64,000 nucleotides of DNA from Hafnia paralvei ATCC 29927 (GCF_001655005.1 NZ_LXET01000004.1:1-64000), one strand, 5' to 3'; shown: positions 26,196 through 35,616, counted from the first letter of the stretch. A program made the numbers and translations. The notes: generated from the sequence alone by a model not told the origin.

Positions 26196-26957
26196 ATGAA
26201 ACTTAGTAGCAACGACAATTGTGTTGTCGTTTTAACTCGAAAAGATGTCACCGTTAATTTCAACGAAGAAAATGAAATCACGTTCAAAGCTAATCACATG
26301 ATGCTCATATCTTGTGAAAATAACGTAATAGATTTCTCAGAATTAGAGCCTTCATCGGTGCTGCATTTGAATAGAGATGTAATAAAAGACTATATCCATT
26401 TTTTAAAAAAAGACATCAGCCAAGTGTCTCCCAATCTACGCTCTGTACCGTGTTTTATGATTGAGCGGTGCCAAACCCCCCACATCTTTCAAGAGGCTGC
26501 ACGTCTCTCTCAAGATTCGTTAACTTGTGAAGTCGATCTCGAACGTAGACGTTGCCTTGCTTTCACAGTGCTATCAATTTTTCTCAATAATAACAGCCTC
26601 ATACCTTTTCTTATTCGTGAGGTGAGAAGCAATTTAAGTGCTAATGTTTACAACATTATTCAAAGCAATATGCACAAAGAGTGGAGCTTGACTTCAGTCG
26701 CCAGTTGTCTGTGTTTAAGTCCTAGCTCATTGAAAAAAAAGCTAAAAAATGAAGATACTACCTACAGTAAAATCATTACTGACTGTAGAATGCGTTATGC
26801 TGCAGAACAACTACTTGTTTTTAATAAAAATATTTCTCAAGTTTCTTCTCTTTGTGGTTATAGCAGCACGTCATATTTTATCTCAGTCTTTAAAGAATAT
26901 TACGGTGTCACCCCCCTAAACTATGTACACCGTAGTCGAGATAGAATGACTGCATAA
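26196..26957 (+). CDS. adiY: AraC-type activator AdiY
   Basis: A 253-residue AraC-family regulator with the same length as E. coli AdiY. The N-terminal half is a variable sensor domain; the C-terminal 100 residues hold the two helix-turn-helix motifs, including CLCLSPSSLKKKLK and CGYSSTSYFISVFKEYYGVTP. AdiY activates adiA and adiC during acid, anaerobic growth. It is transcribed separately between them, and its own DNA is noticeably A+T-rich, as for many H-NS-regulated activators. Confidence 0.93.
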   Translation: MKLSSNDNCVVVLTRKDVTVNFNEENEITFKANHMMLISCENNVIDFSELEPSSVLHLNRDVIKDYIHFLKKDISQVSPNLRSVPCFMIERCQTPHIFQEAARLSQDSLTCEVDLERRRCLAFTVLSIFLNNNSLIPFLIREVRSNLSANVYNIIQSNMHKEWSLTSVASCLCLSPSSLKKKLKNEDTTYSKIITDCRMRYAAEQLLVFNKNISQVSSLCGYSSTSYFISVFKEYYGVTPLNYVHRSRDRMTA

Positions 26958-27204
26958 TTCTTCTATTAAAATGAGTAAATATTATTTAATATAATTTATC
27001 ACTAGCTAGTCTATATATATTTTAAGTTTGAAAAGTTATGTAATCTTTTTATGTTTTATCTTTATATATATAGTTTTATCTAAATGGTCGTCGGCTAAAA
27101 ATATGCTAATAATGGAGATATTCACCGTTAGCCTCTGGAATGATCTCACTCTGAGCGTAATATTGGTTTTACCCTAAAACTTCTATTTAACTTAAGGTTA
27201 GATT

Positions 27205-28566
27205 ATGTCTACGGATTCTGAATCTCATAAAGTGGGACTCATTCCTGTTACTCTCATGGTATCAGGTAATATTATGGGTTCCGGTGTATTTTTATTGCCG
27301 GCAAATCTAGCATCCACCGGTGGGATTGCAATCTACGGATGGTTGGTGACCATCATTGGCGCGCTAGCGCTGTCGATGGTCTATGCCAAAATGTCGTCCT
27401 TAGATCCCAGTCCCGGCGGTTCTTATGCTTATGCTCGTCGTGCTTTTGGCCCTTTTCTTGGTTATCAAACTAACGTTCTGTACTGGCTTGCCTGCTGGGT
27501 CGGTAACATCGCGATGGTGGTTATCGGCGTAGGTTATCTCAGCTACTTCTTCCCTGCATTAAAAGATCCGATGGTGCTAACCGTCACCTGCGTTGCCGTA
27601 CTCTGGATTTTTGTTTTACTCAACATCGTTGGGCCAAAAATGATTACTCGCGTACAGGCCGTGGCAACCGTCTTGGCCTTGATCCCGATTGTGGGCATCG
27701 CGGTGTTCGGGTGGTTTTGGTTTCGGGGTGAAACCTATATGGCGGCGTGGAACGTCAGTGGTCAGGGGACATTTGGCGCCATTCAAAGCACGCTTAGCGT
27801 GACGCTGTGGTCATTTATCGGGGTTGAAAGCGCCTCGGTTGCTGCCGGTGTTGTGAAGAACCCTAAACGTAACGTCCCAATTGCCACCATCGGCGGGGTT
27901 TTGATTGCTGCAGTGTGTTATGTGCTGTCCACAACCGCCATTATGGGGATGATTCCAAATGCTGCGCTGCGTGTCTCCGCTTCTCCTTTCGGTGACGCTG
28001 CTCGTTTAGCGTTGGGAGATACCGCAGGAGCCATCGTTTCTTTCTGTGCTGCCGCGGGTTGTTTAGGCTCACTTGGTGGTTGGACGTTACTCGCCGGTCA
28101 AACAGCAAAAGCGGCCGCTGATGACGGATTATTCCCTCCTATTTTTGCCAAGGTCAACAAAGCAGGTACACCGGTAGCTGGTTTGCTAATTGTGGGTGTG
28201 CTGATGACCATTTGCCAATTCGGGAGCATTTCACCTAATGCGGCGAAAGAGTTTGGCCTTGTTTCGTCAGTGACCGTTATCTTTACGCTGGTACCTTATC
28301 TCTATACCTGTGCGGCGCTGCTATTGCTAGGGCATGGTCATTTTGGCAAATATCGCGCTGTGTATATTGCGGTTGTCACCGTTGCCTTTATCTACTGTAT
28401 TTGGGCGGTGGTGGGGTCCGGTGCGCAGGAGGTTATGTGGTCATTTGTCGTACTGATGGTGATTACCGCCATGTATGCGTTGAACTATAACCGTCTGCAT
28501 AAAAACCCATATCCGTTGGATGGCACCAATCCTGACGGATCGCTGAAAGCTACGTCGAACAACTAA
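27205..28566 (+). CDS. adiC: arginine:agmatine antiporter AdiC
   Basis: A 453-residue APC-family transporter with 12 predicted helices (E. coli AdiC is 445). The unwound first helix GNIMGSGVFLLPA, which binds the substrate in the AdiC structure, is at about residues 20-32. A conserved Trp (WSFIGVES) lies near 200. It exchanges external arginine for agmatine made by AdiA, so each cycle exports one proton equivalent. It completes the adi system with adiA and adiY. Confidence 0.97.
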   Translation: MSTDSESHKVGLIPVTLMVSGNIMGSGVFLLPANLASTGGIAIYGWLVTIIGALALSMVYAKMSSLDPSPGGSYAYARRAFGPFLGYQTNVLYWLACWVGNIAMVVIGVGYLSYFFPALKDPMVLTVTCVAVLWIFVLLNIVGPKMITRVQAVATVLALIPIVGIAVFGWFWFRGETYMAAWNVSGQGTFGAIQSTLSVTLWSFIGVESASVAAGVVKNPKRNVPIATIGGVLIAAVCYVLSTTAIMGMIPNAALRVSASPFGDAARLALGDTAGAIVSFCAAAGCLGSLGGWTLLAGQTAKAAADDGLFPPIFAKVNKAGTPVAGLLIVGVLMTICQFGSISPNAAKEFGLVSSVTVIFTLVPYLYTCAALLLLGHGHFGKYRAVYIAVVTVAFIYCIWAVVGSGAQEVMWSFVVLMVITAMYALNYNRLHKNPYPLDGTNPDGSLKATSNN

Positions 28567-28590
28567 AAGCAGGCGTACATCATAGAATAT

Positions 28591-28624
28591 AAAAACCGCA
28601 GCGGTTTCCGTCCTGCGGTTTTTA
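28591..28624. terminator. bidirectional terminator between adiC and the ACT gene
   Basis: AAAAACCGCAG (28591-28601) pairs with CTGCGGTTTTT (28613-28623). The A-run on one side and T-run on the other allow termination of both convergent genes. Confidence 0.88.
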
Positions 28625-28634
28625 CGGTCTCTGT

Positions 28635-29048
28635 TTATGCTAGTGCGCTGCGTTGCTGTAGGGCAACTAAAGCAGCAAGTGCACGTTGAGCATCGCCTTC
28701 CGGGACGAATATATGGTCATGGTAATAGGCGGCCACTACGTTCGCGCTGATGCCATTCTCGGCTAGTTCGGTAGCGATAGCGGCAGTTAAGCCAACAGCG
28801 TCGAGACTAGAGTGAACCGTTAGCGTAATTTGGCGAAAATTGCTGCTGATGTTTAATCCGGCGGCTTGGGCATTTTCTCGCGGTAAGATCAGGGTGAGCC
28901 CTTCGGCTTCAAAAAAAAGGCCAAGCGGATTGAGTTTGCTAGCCTGTTCCAAGGTTAGATTCTGGCTGGTACAAAATACAAAGGTATTCGGATTCAGCGC
29001 TGGCTCCATAGAGGCCAGTAGTTGAGTGATCTCTTTTATTCCGTTCAT
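28635..29048 (-). CDS. ACT-domain protein
   Basis: A 137-residue protein made of two ACT-like units, of the small stand-alone ACT family (DUF2241-type). The C-terminal half SSLDAVGLTAAIATELAENGISANVVAAYYHDHIFV is a classic ACT pattern. Such domains bind amino acids and related ligands; the regulated partner is not evident. I use the ATG at 29048, which has a GGAGAAG ribosome site, over an upstream in-frame ATG at 29096. Divergent from idi. Confidence 0.82.
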   Translation of the reverse strand: MNGIKEITQLLASMEPALNPNTFVFCTSQNLTLEQASKLNPLGLFFEAEGLTLILPRENAQAAGLNISSNFRQITLTVHSSLDAVGLTAAIATELAENGISANVVAAYYHDHIFVPEGDAQRALAALVALQQRSALA

Positions 29049-29182
29049 ATTGACTTCTCCATTCCGTTTTTTGCGCAAGAGTAGCGGGCTATTCATGTGG
29101 CGTTAAATTAAAAAAAGTTTGCTGCAATTAGGTATGCTTATAGGCATATAGTAATGCTCTGCGATTGCGTGAGGACAAGGCC

Positions 29183-29692
29183 ATGATTGAAGTGATTCTG
29201 GTTGATGAAAGCGACATGCCGGTTGGCAGAATGGAAAAATTAGCCGTTCATCAGCAAGGGCTGCTGCATCGGGCTATCTCAGTGTATGTTTTTAACGATC
29301 ATCAAGAGCTACTGCTTCAGCGTCGTGCCGTGGGTAAATATCATGCGGGTGGGCAATGGAGCAATACCTGCTGCGGTCATCCATTTCCCGGCGAAGATAC
29401 TCAAGAGGCGGCAATGAGGCGTTTATATCAGGAAATGGGTATGGCCTGTGCCTTGCACGAATCGTTTGAATTAAGTTATCGCCTCGACGTTGGGGGCGGG
29501 TTGATCGAGCACGAACTGGCTCATGTGTTTATCGGCCACAGCAATGTTGTGCCGCAGCTTAACTCAGAAGAAGCTGACGCCTTCGCTTACCATCCGCTTG
29601 AGGAAATTATTGAGCAAATGGCATTAGAACCTGAACGTTTTACTCCGTGGTTTAGACTATGTCTGCCAAAAGTGATTGAACGCTTGGGCTAA
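29183..29692 (+). CDS. idi: isopentenyl-diphosphate delta-isomerase, type 1
   Basis: A 169-residue Nudix-fold enzyme that interconverts isopentenyl and dimethylallyl diphosphate in isoprenoid synthesis. The active-site block NTCCGHPFPGED (cysteine near residue 64) and the metal-binding EHELAHVF segment (about 113-120) are visible. It is slightly shorter than E. coli Idi (182) and diverged. The start is the ATG at 29183 with a good AGGACAAGG ribosome region. Enterics make both isomers by the MEP pathway, so this enzyme balances pools and is usually dispensable. Single-gene unit. Confidence 0.9.
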   Translation: MIEVILVDESDMPVGRMEKLAVHQQGLLHRAISVYVFNDHQELLLQRRAVGKYHAGGQWSNTCCGHPFPGEDTQEAAMRRLYQEMGMACALHESFELSYRLDVGGGLIEHELAHVFIGHSNVVPQLNSEEADAFAYHPLEEIIEQMALEPERFTPWFRLCLPKVIERLG

Positions 29693-30021
29693 CCGGTTCC
29701 TTCTTCCGTCATGGGAGAGGGAATGTTTTACCCATTCCTATTCTGTAATGAAATGTCGGTCATGTCGTTTTTTGTCCTCTGGGCCTGATAACGGGCTACC
29801 TTCTGTTTTTCCTCATATTTATTCACTGAACCAGAGCGGCTATTCCTGCTTTGATTCAGAAGTTAAACGCTATTCGTAAAGTTGTTCAAATTGTATTCAA
29901 AAAAATTGAATAACTAGCTCAAAAGTATCCGATTTTAACGCTTCGTTAACCGATCTATTCTTTAGTCATCGGAAGGCAAGCGCCTTTCAAAACATAGAAA
30001 AATTCAAGAAAGGTAAATATT
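29693..30021. other. intergenic region idi to DUF1471 gene
   Basis: 329 bp without a convincing gene. It should hold the promoter of the small periplasmic protein gene at 30022. An open frame at 29676-29879 has no ribosome site and no family features, so I do not call it. No strong hairpin was seen after idi. Confidence 0.4.
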
Positions 30022-30279
30022 ATGAAAAGCATCAAAAATTTAGCTGTAGTTTTAGCGCTTTCTGTAACTGCATTTGCTGCTTCTGCTGCAGATCTGTCTT
30101 CCGCTCCGACTTCTGATATGCAGAAAATGGGTGTGGTTTCCGTTAGCGGTGCAACGACTCTTGATGGTTTAGAAGCTCGTGTTGCTGCCAAAGCTGAGCA
30201 GGCAGGCGCATCTTCTTATCGCATCATTTCCACGACTGGGAATAACCGCATGCACGCTACTGCGGAACTGTACAAATAA
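30022..30279 (+). CDS. DUF1471 (YdgH/BhsA/McbA-like) periplasmic protein
   Basis: An 85-residue secreted protein: signal peptide residues 1-22 (positive KSIKN, hydrophobic core, cleavage after AASA), then a single YdgH/BhsA/McbA-type domain ending in the conserved pattern SYRIISTTGNNRMHATAELYK. Members are small periplasmic or outer-membrane-associated proteins induced by stress and involved in biofilm and acid or peroxide tolerance. Which paralogue this is cannot be told. It has an AAAGG ribosome site and its own terminator. Confidence 0.88.
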   Translation: MKSIKNLAVVLALSVTAFAASAADLSSAPTSDMQKMGVVSVSGATTLDGLEARVAAKAEQAGASSYRIISTTGNNRMHATAELYK

Positions 30280-30316
30280 GTTTTCTCCCCTCTAGCACCC
30301 TGAGTTTCAAAAACAG

Positions 30317-30353
30317 AAAAGGCCTTTCCCCATGATGGGGAGAGGCCTTTTTG
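30317..30353 (+). terminator. intrinsic terminator of the DUF1471 gene
   Basis: AAAAGGCCT ... AGGCCTTTTT with inner CCCC/GGGG pairing (30317-30352) forms a long stem and ends in a T-run. Strong Rho-independent terminator, possibly bidirectional. Confidence 0.92.
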
Positions 30354-30472
30354 TTTACCACGATCTGCAACATGTTGGTACACGGTGCCTTTCTCATGTT
30401 TTTGGTGGTAGCCTAACTCTATTGCATTCGTAAGCGTCAATCATGTCCAACGGGATCGTTGAGGAGAGCATT

Positions 30473-31297
30473 GTGGGAATTAACATCGTGGATAAAAAAA
30501 TCGGTTTTATCGGTTGTGGTAATATGGGCAAGGCGATCTTAGGTGGATTGGTCGCCAGTAAATTGGTCCCAGCAGAAAATATCACGGTGTATAACCGTAG
30601 TGCGAAAAGCGTGGAAGCGATTAGCCAGGAATTTGGCAGCCGTGGTGCAAACAGCGCTGATGAAGTCGCTAAAGAGGCTGATGTGTTGATCGTGGGTGTT
30701 AAGCCAAACATGATGGCTAACATTCTTGGTGAGATCCGTGACGCTTTGAAACCAAACGCAATTATAGTTTCTATTGCAGCTGGGGTGACTCTCGAAACGC
30801 TAGAATTTGCCCTTAAAGACGGGCAGAAAGTGGTGCGTGTCATGCCTAATACGCCCGCTCTCGTCAATGCGGGAATGTCGTCGATAACGCCGAATAAACA
30901 GGTCAGTGAAGATGAAAGCGCGCTTATCGTTGAAATCTTTAGTAGCTTTGGTCGAGCAGAAATTGTCCCTGAATACCTGATTCACTCCGTGGTTGGTGTA
31001 AGTGGTTCAGCCCCTGCCTATGTGTTTATGTTTATTGAGGCCATGGCTGATGCCGCTGTTCTTGGCGGTATGCCGCGTGCGCAGGCCTATCAATTTGCTG
31101 CGCAGGCGGTAATGGGGTCGGCAAAAATGGTGTTGGAAACAGGGAAACATCCGGGGGAGCTCAAAGATATGGTGTGCTCACCAGGTGGAACCACGATTGA
31201 AGCGGTGAAAGTTTTAGAGCAAAAAGGATTACGTGCAGCCGTTATGGATGCAATGCAAAGTTGTATGGCTAAATCTGAAGAAATGAGTCGCCGCTAG
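30473..31297 (+). CDS. proC: pyrroline-5-carboxylate reductase ProC
   Basis: A 274-residue NAD(P)H enzyme for the last step of proline synthesis. The N-terminal Rossmann motif GFIGCGNMGKAILGG and the C-terminal block MVCSPGGTTIEAVKVLE are diagnostic. I place the start at GTG 30473 because a strong GAGGAG ribosome site sits 6 bases before it; E. coli ProC starts a few residues later in the alignment (MEKKIGFIG). An ATG at 30443 is also in frame but lacks a ribosome site. In many gammaproteobacteria proC follows yggS; here it stands alone. Confidence 0.94.
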   Translation: MGINIVDKKIGFIGCGNMGKAILGGLVASKLVPAENITVYNRSAKSVEAISQEFGSRGANSADEVAKEADVLIVGVKPNMMANILGEIRDALKPNAIIVSIAAGVTLETLEFALKDGQKVVRVMPNTPALVNAGMSSITPNKQVSEDESALIVEIFSSFGRAEIVPEYLIHSVVGVSGSAPAYVFMFIEAMADAAVLGGMPRAQAYQFAAQAVMGSAKMVLETGKHPGELKDMVCSPGGTTIEAVKVLEQKGLRAAVMDAMQSCMAKSEEMSRR

Positions 31298-31328
31298 TTC
31301 TCCCCTCTCTCCCGAATGCTTATGTCGA

Positions 31329-31357
31329 AGCGATCGCCCTTTTATAGGACGATCGCT
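31329..31357 (+). terminator. hairpin after proC
   Basis: AGCGATCG/CGATCGCT (31329-31336 and 31350-31357) with a TTTTA-containing loop, 31 bp after proC. No T-run follows, so it may be a weak terminator or an mRNA-end hairpin. Confidence 0.45.
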
Positions 31358-31559
31358 CATGTTATTACCCGCAAAATTTCGTCAGGATATTGATTATAAG
31401 GTACTCATAAAGTGCTCATATCGATGTTGACTTTTCAGCAATTGAGAACTATGTCGCCGATTGAGAACTTTCTTGGTAAATTCCCTCCCCGAGTCTGAAC
31501 GATTCGGAATGTGGTGTGTCTCATGTCTTCTAGGATTGGTAACAAGGTTTCAGAAAGTA

Positions 31560-33227
31560 ATGCAAAAAATAAAATTGCTATCACAACCAATGCAGGCGCT
31601 GCTGTTAGCGATTTATGTTGGTATTTTTCTCAATATTCCGGTTTTTTTACGCCGTTTTGATGAAGTTAAAGAGGGGCTCCACTTTTCCAAATGGATGACG
31701 GGAAGTTTAGAAGTTTTAGTCGTCCTCCTTTTCACTTTCTTTGTGCTGAGAGTCTGTTCGCTAGGCGGCCGCCGATTCTTTCAGATTGCAGCCACATTAA
31801 TTACCCTGATTTCAGTCGCAGCCAGTTACTACATGACAGCATTTAACGTTGTGATTGGCTACGGCATTATCATTTCTGTGTTTTCGCCCGGAGATCTTGG
31901 GCTGTTTTCCGAGGTTGTCGGTTGGAAATTTCTCCTTTGGTTTATCGCTGCTAGCATCATTCCTTTAGCCATTATCTGGTTAGGTTCTGGGCGTAACACA
32001 CTGTTAGAACAGTTAAAAACGCCTGGAAAGCGAATTTCATCCTTGGCCGTTATGGCTGCAATCGTTGCCGTTGTTTGGGTTCCATTAAACATGATGGGGA
32101 CCGCGCAGAAGAAAATTGATCAGAAAAACAACGTGGATATGCCGAGCTATGGCGGTGTCGTCGCCCACTCTTATCTGCCATCAAACTGGCTAGCGGCATT
32201 TGGCCTTTATGCTTACACTGCCCTAGATGAGCGTCAGGATGAGGCCGATTTATTGGATCCTGCAGCGAAGTTTACCTATGTTGCGCCTGAGGGGATTGAC
32301 GATACTTATATCGTATTCATCATTGGCGAAACTGCCCGTTGGGACCATATGGGCGTTCTTGGCTATGAGCGCGATACTACGCCTCAGTTGGCGAAAGAGC
32401 CTAATTTGGCTGCGTTCCGCGGAGAGTCTTGTGATACTTCGACCAAGCTTTCGCTACGCTGCATGTTTGTGCGGGAAGGCGGCACTGAGAATAATGCTCA
32501 ACGCACGCTAAAAGAGCAGAACATTTTCTCTGTGCTTCACCAGATTGGCTTCAGCTCAGAGCTATTTGCGATGCAAAGTGAGATTTGGTTCTACAACAAT
32601 ACCGATGCCGATAACTTCTCATTCCGTGAGCTGATTGCGGCAGAGCATCGTAACGATGGCAAACCGGTAGATGATATGTTGCTGGTGGAAGAGCTGAAAA
32701 ACTCGTTGCAGAAGCACCCTAACGGCAAACATCTGGTGGTTCTGCATACCTCCGGTTCGCATTATCTGTATACGCAACGCTACCCGCGTAGCTATGCAAA
32801 GTTCCAGCCGGAATGCATGGGAGTTGATGACTCTTGCACCAAAGAACAGCTGATGAACTCGTATGACAACAGCATTTTGTATACGGACAACATGATTAAA
32901 AGCGTGATTGATCAGGTGCGTGATAAAAAAGCGTTGGTATTCTATGCCTCCGATCACGGTGAATCGATCAGTGACAACGAACATTTCCACGGAACTCCGC
33001 GTGAAATGGCTCCGCCGGAACAGTTCCGCGTACCGCTGATGGTCTGGGCATCTGACAAGTTCTTAGCATCTGGTGATAACGCTAAAATGTTTGCGCAAGT
33101 ACAAAAGCAGGCCAAACAGGGACAAACACATCGCCACGTTGAGCTCTATGATTCCATTCTGGGGTGTTTAGGTTATACGTCGCCAGACGGCGGTATTAAT
33201 GAAAACAATAACTGGTGTCGTTTCTAA
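31560..33227 (+). CDS. eptB: Kdo2-lipid A phosphoethanolamine transferase EptB
   Basis: A 555-residue inner-membrane enzyme (E. coli EptB is 563) with about five N-terminal transmembrane helices (to about residue 190) and a periplasmic alkaline-phosphatase-fold domain. The metal and nucleophile sites are visible: FIIGETARWDHMG (about 255-267), the Thr nucleophile in CDTSTKLSLRCMF, and YASDHGES near 465. EptB adds phosphoethanolamine to the outer Kdo of LPS, lowering surface charge. Similarity to EptB runs from the first helix to the conserved GGINENNNW end. Start is ATG 31560; upstream frame extension to 31461 looks spurious. Confidence 0.94.
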   Translation: MQKIKLLSQPMQALLLAIYVGIFLNIPVFLRRFDEVKEGLHFSKWMTGSLEVLVVLLFTFFVLRVCSLGGRRFFQIAATLITLISVAASYYMTAFNVVIGYGIIISVFSPGDLGLFSEVVGWKFLLWFIAASIIPLAIIWLGSGRNTLLEQLKTPGKRISSLAVMAAIVAVVWVPLNMMGTAQKKIDQKNNVDMPSYGGVVAHSYLPSNWLAAFGLYAYTALDERQDEADLLDPAAKFTYVAPEGIDDTYIVFIIGETARWDHMGVLGYERDTTPQLAKEPNLAAFRGESCDTSTKLSLRCMFVREGGTENNAQRTLKEQNIFSVLHQIGFSSELFAMQSEIWFYNNTDADNFSFRELIAAEHRNDGKPVDDMLLVEELKNSLQKHPNGKHLVVLHTSGSHYLYTQRYPRSYAKFQPECMGVDDSCTKEQLMNSYDNSILYTDNMIKSVIDQVRDKKALVFYASDHGESISDNEHFHGTPREMAPPEQFRVPLMVWASDKFLASGDNAKMFAQVQKQAKQGQTHRHVELYDSILGCLGYTSPDGGINENNNWCRF

Positions 33228-33263
33228 TTTAGTCAGTTAGCTTACTTAATCAGTTGGCTTACA

Positions 33264-33296
33264 AAGCCGGAGAGAATCTATCGCTCCGGCTTTTTT
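33264..33296 (+). terminator. intrinsic terminator of eptB
   Basis: AAGCCGGAG/CTCCGGCTT (33264-33272 and 33284-33292) followed by a run of T to 33296. Confidence 0.92.
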
Positions 33297-33330
33297 ATCT
33301 AAACATTCATACCTCTGCATGAATTTTTCC

Positions 33331-33357
33331 TCAAGTTTCCCTTAAAAGCGCCGATAA
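33331..33357 (+). promoter_or_regulatory. FliA (sigma-28) promoter of the chemoreceptor gene
   Basis: TCAAGTTT (33331-33338), an exactly 11-bp spacer, and GCCGATAA (33350-33357) match the sigma-28 consensus TAAAGTTT-N11-GCCGATAA at 15 of 16 positions. It lies about 135 bp upstream of the methyl-accepting chemotaxis gene and assigns that gene to the late flagellar regulon. Confidence 0.9.
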
Positions 33358-33491
33358 ACTGATCAATCGTTAGCCAGTTTCCTCTGTTCTGGACTTACTC
33401 TCCGTAGAGAGAGGCATTCCCGTTGGCGACGAGACATACCCCGTCTAACGCTCTCTTTTGCAGGCTCTTTAATTCCTAGGGATATCACCAT

Positions 33492-35054
33492 ATGAGTAAA
33501 CACCTGACAGTCCGTGGTGGGCTGGCCATCATCATGCTTGTTTATACGCTGCTATTGCTGATGATTAGCATCATTGGTATTCAATCTGTTCGCCAAATCA
33601 ATCAAAAACTGGCCGTCGTCAATCAGGTGCAGGCCGAAGAGCTGAGCCCGTTGGCGGCCAGTTTCAATGCTACCCTGCGAGCACGCACTGCGGGTGCGTT
33701 ATCGATGCGACAAATGGAAATGGGGAAGCTAGCGGCAGCCGATGATAGCCGCCAACGAGCTGAAAAATTAATCAGTGAATCTGATGCTGCGATGCAGAAA
33801 TTTACCGATCTGAAGAAGTTAACTCCACGTGGTGCACAGTTGAGCGCTGAGTTGGAAAATAGCTATCAGATTTATGTGAGCCAAGCGTTACGCCCAATGT
33901 TACAGGCTCTGAAAGCGAATGATAGCGCGAAATATTACGCCCTGTTGGAAGATCAGTTGCGCAACCTGTCCGCTAATTTTGATCGGGATTTGCGCGACTT
34001 CCGTGCCTTTGCTGATGAGGTCGGGCAGAAAGCTCTGCAAGATGCGCAAAATGATTACCAGCGTGATCTGATCATCATCAGTTGTGCATTTGCCTTCTCG
34101 CTGTTGATTGGAGCACTGTGTTGGGTTGCGCTGCGCAAAATTATTTTGCATCCGTTGGATCGTCTGGATGCGCATGTTTCGCTGATTGCCGACGGTGATT
34201 TATCTCAGGATCTTGAAAGTGAAGGTAAATCAGAGATTGCTAAGTTAGGCCGCCGTTTACGCAGTATGCAGACGTCGCTGGCCGATACCGTCAGCCAAGT
34301 GCGTGATGCCAGTGTGCAGGTGGAGGTGGGGGCTCGAGAGCTGACCGCAGGTAACCGTAATTTATCACAGCACACCGAGGAGCTGGCTGCTTCTCTAGAA
34401 GAGACGGCCGCCAGCATGGAGCAGTTAACTGCCACGGTGAAGCAAAACGCAGATAACGCCGAGCAAGCCAACCACCTGGCTGGAAATGTGTCACATACGG
34501 CAGATAAAGGGGCTGAAATTGTTAGCGAGGCGATTACTCGTATGCAGGGTATTTCGACCAGTTCTCAGAAGATTGCCGATATTATCAGCGTTATCGATGG
34601 CATAGCCTTCCAAACCAATATTCTGGCTTTGAATGCGGCCGTTGAAGCTGCTCGTGCCGGAGAACAAGGGCGTGGATTTGCTGTCGTGGCTGGCGAGGTG
34701 CGTAACTTGGCACAGCGCAGCGCCCAGTCGGCGAAAGAGATCAAAACGCTGATTGAAGACTCTGCCCGTCGTGTGAAAGAGGGGTCGTCAATGGTGACAT
34801 CGGCGGGTGAAACTATGGCTGAGATCGCCACCGAAATTCGTCAGGTAACGACGCTGATGGGTGAGATCTCTGAGGCTTCGCACGAGCAAAGTCGCGGCAT
34901 TGAGCAGGTAAATCAGGCTATCTCCCAGATGGATCAGGTGGCGCAACAGAATGCCGCACTGGTGGAAGAATCCGCTGCTGCAACGGGCTCTTTAGAAGAG
35001 CAGAGTGGGCATTTGATGCAGAGCATGAGCGTGTTTAAGCTGGCGCAAAACTAA
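33492..35054 (+). CDS. methyl-accepting chemotaxis protein
   Basis: A 520-residue transmembrane chemoreceptor of the Tar/Tsr architecture. One helix at about 10-30, a four-helix periplasmic ligand domain (about 31-190), a second helix (about 193-213), a HAMP domain, and a long cytoplasmic coiled coil. The hairpin tip IDGIAFQTNILALNAAVEAARAGEQGRGFAVVA is near 374-406, and glutamine/glutamate methylation segments flank it. The C-terminus ends VFKLAQN without the NWETF-type tail that recruits CheR and CheB, so it is probably a low-abundance type receptor. Ligand unknown. Strong sigma-28 promoter upstream. Confidence 0.95.
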   Translation: MSKHLTVRGGLAIIMLVYTLLLLMISIIGIQSVRQINQKLAVVNQVQAEELSPLAASFNATLRARTAGALSMRQMEMGKLAAADDSRQRAEKLISESDAAMQKFTDLKKLTPRGAQLSAELENSYQIYVSQALRPMLQALKANDSAKYYALLEDQLRNLSANFDRDLRDFRAFADEVGQKALQDAQNDYQRDLIIISCAFAFSLLIGALCWVALRKIILHPLDRLDAHVSLIADGDLSQDLESEGKSEIAKLGRRLRSMQTSLADTVSQVRDASVQVEVGARELTAGNRNLSQHTEELAASLEETAASMEQLTATVKQNADNAEQANHLAGNVSHTADKGAEIVSEAITRMQGISTSSQKIADIISVIDGIAFQTNILALNAAVEAARAGEQGRGFAVVAGEVRNLAQRSAQSAKEIKTLIEDSARRVKEGSSMVTSAGETMAEIATEIRQVTTLMGEISEASHEQSRGIEQVNQAISQMDQVAQQNAALVEESAAATGSLEEQSGHLMQSMSVFKLAQN

Positions 35055-35073
35055 AGTGGAATAACACAGGTTT

Positions 35074-35099
35074 AGGCGCGGCTTTTGTCGCGCCTTTTC
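35074..35099 (+). terminator. intrinsic terminator of the chemoreceptor gene
   Basis: AGGCGCG/CGCGCCT (35074-35080 and 35089-35095) followed by TTTT. It lies between the convergent chemoreceptor and yeaK genes. Confidence 0.85.
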
Positions 35100-35127
35100 T
35101 ATTGAGAGCAGATGAGAGCAGACCCAA

Positions 35128-35616
35128 TTATTCCTGCTTTACAAACGACACCAGCTTAGGCTGCGCAATACGTTGGTAGTCTTGCGTGTTTAAGATCATT
35201 GAGCGTTCAAGGGTACCTGCGTTAAAGGCCAATTCGTCAAAGCGTTCAAACAACAGCGGGTCGGCAACGAGCAATAAGTCAGGATGGAAACTAAACGGAG
35301 GGATAGCGCCAAAAACGCAGTCAGTCAGCGTATCCACCTCAACCGGGCTGGCTAGCGATGCACGAGTCCCGCCGATGCCGTGTGCCACCGCGCTTAAATC
35401 GGCCTGTTTATCCGCAGGTAAAATTGCTAGCACGTGCTGTTTAATACCGTTCCCTTTCACATGACACAGCAGTGCCTTCGCGCCTTGGCCAAGCTGAGTG
35501 CCACGGATCTTAGCCACCTCTTCAGATTTGCCTGCCGTTGGATGCTCAACGACTCGGTAGCGAGCCTGCTGTTCATTGAGCAGCGCCGTTAAACGTTTAA
35601 ATGTTGCTATCGACAT
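35128..35616 (-). CDS. yeaK: YbaK-fold aminoacyl-tRNA deacylase YeaK
   Basis: A 162-residue YbaK/ProX-fold protein very similar to E. coli YeaK (167). Conserved blocks are GQGAKALLCHVKGNG (about 44-58), GGTRASLASPVEV (about 83-95) and CVFGAIPPFSFHPDLLLVADPLLFERFDE. The family hydrolyses mischarged aminoacyl-tRNA in trans; for YeaK, noncanonical or misacylated substrates have been proposed. The start at 35616 has a GGAGT ribosome site; an in-frame ATG at 35649 has none. Single gene, convergent with the chemoreceptor. Confidence 0.92.
   Translation of the reverse strand: MSIATFKRLTALLNEQQARYRVVEHPTAGKSEEVAKIRGTQLGQGAKALLCHVKGNGIKQHVLAILPADKQADLSAVAHGIGGTRASLASPVEVDTLTDCVFGAIPPFSFHPDLLLVADPLLFERFDELAFNAGTLERSMILNTQDYQRIAQPKLVSFVKQE

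Noticed and set aside
29676..29879. 67-codon frame overlapping the end of idi
   Set aside because: No ribosome site; composition unlike a protein; overlaps idi in another frame.
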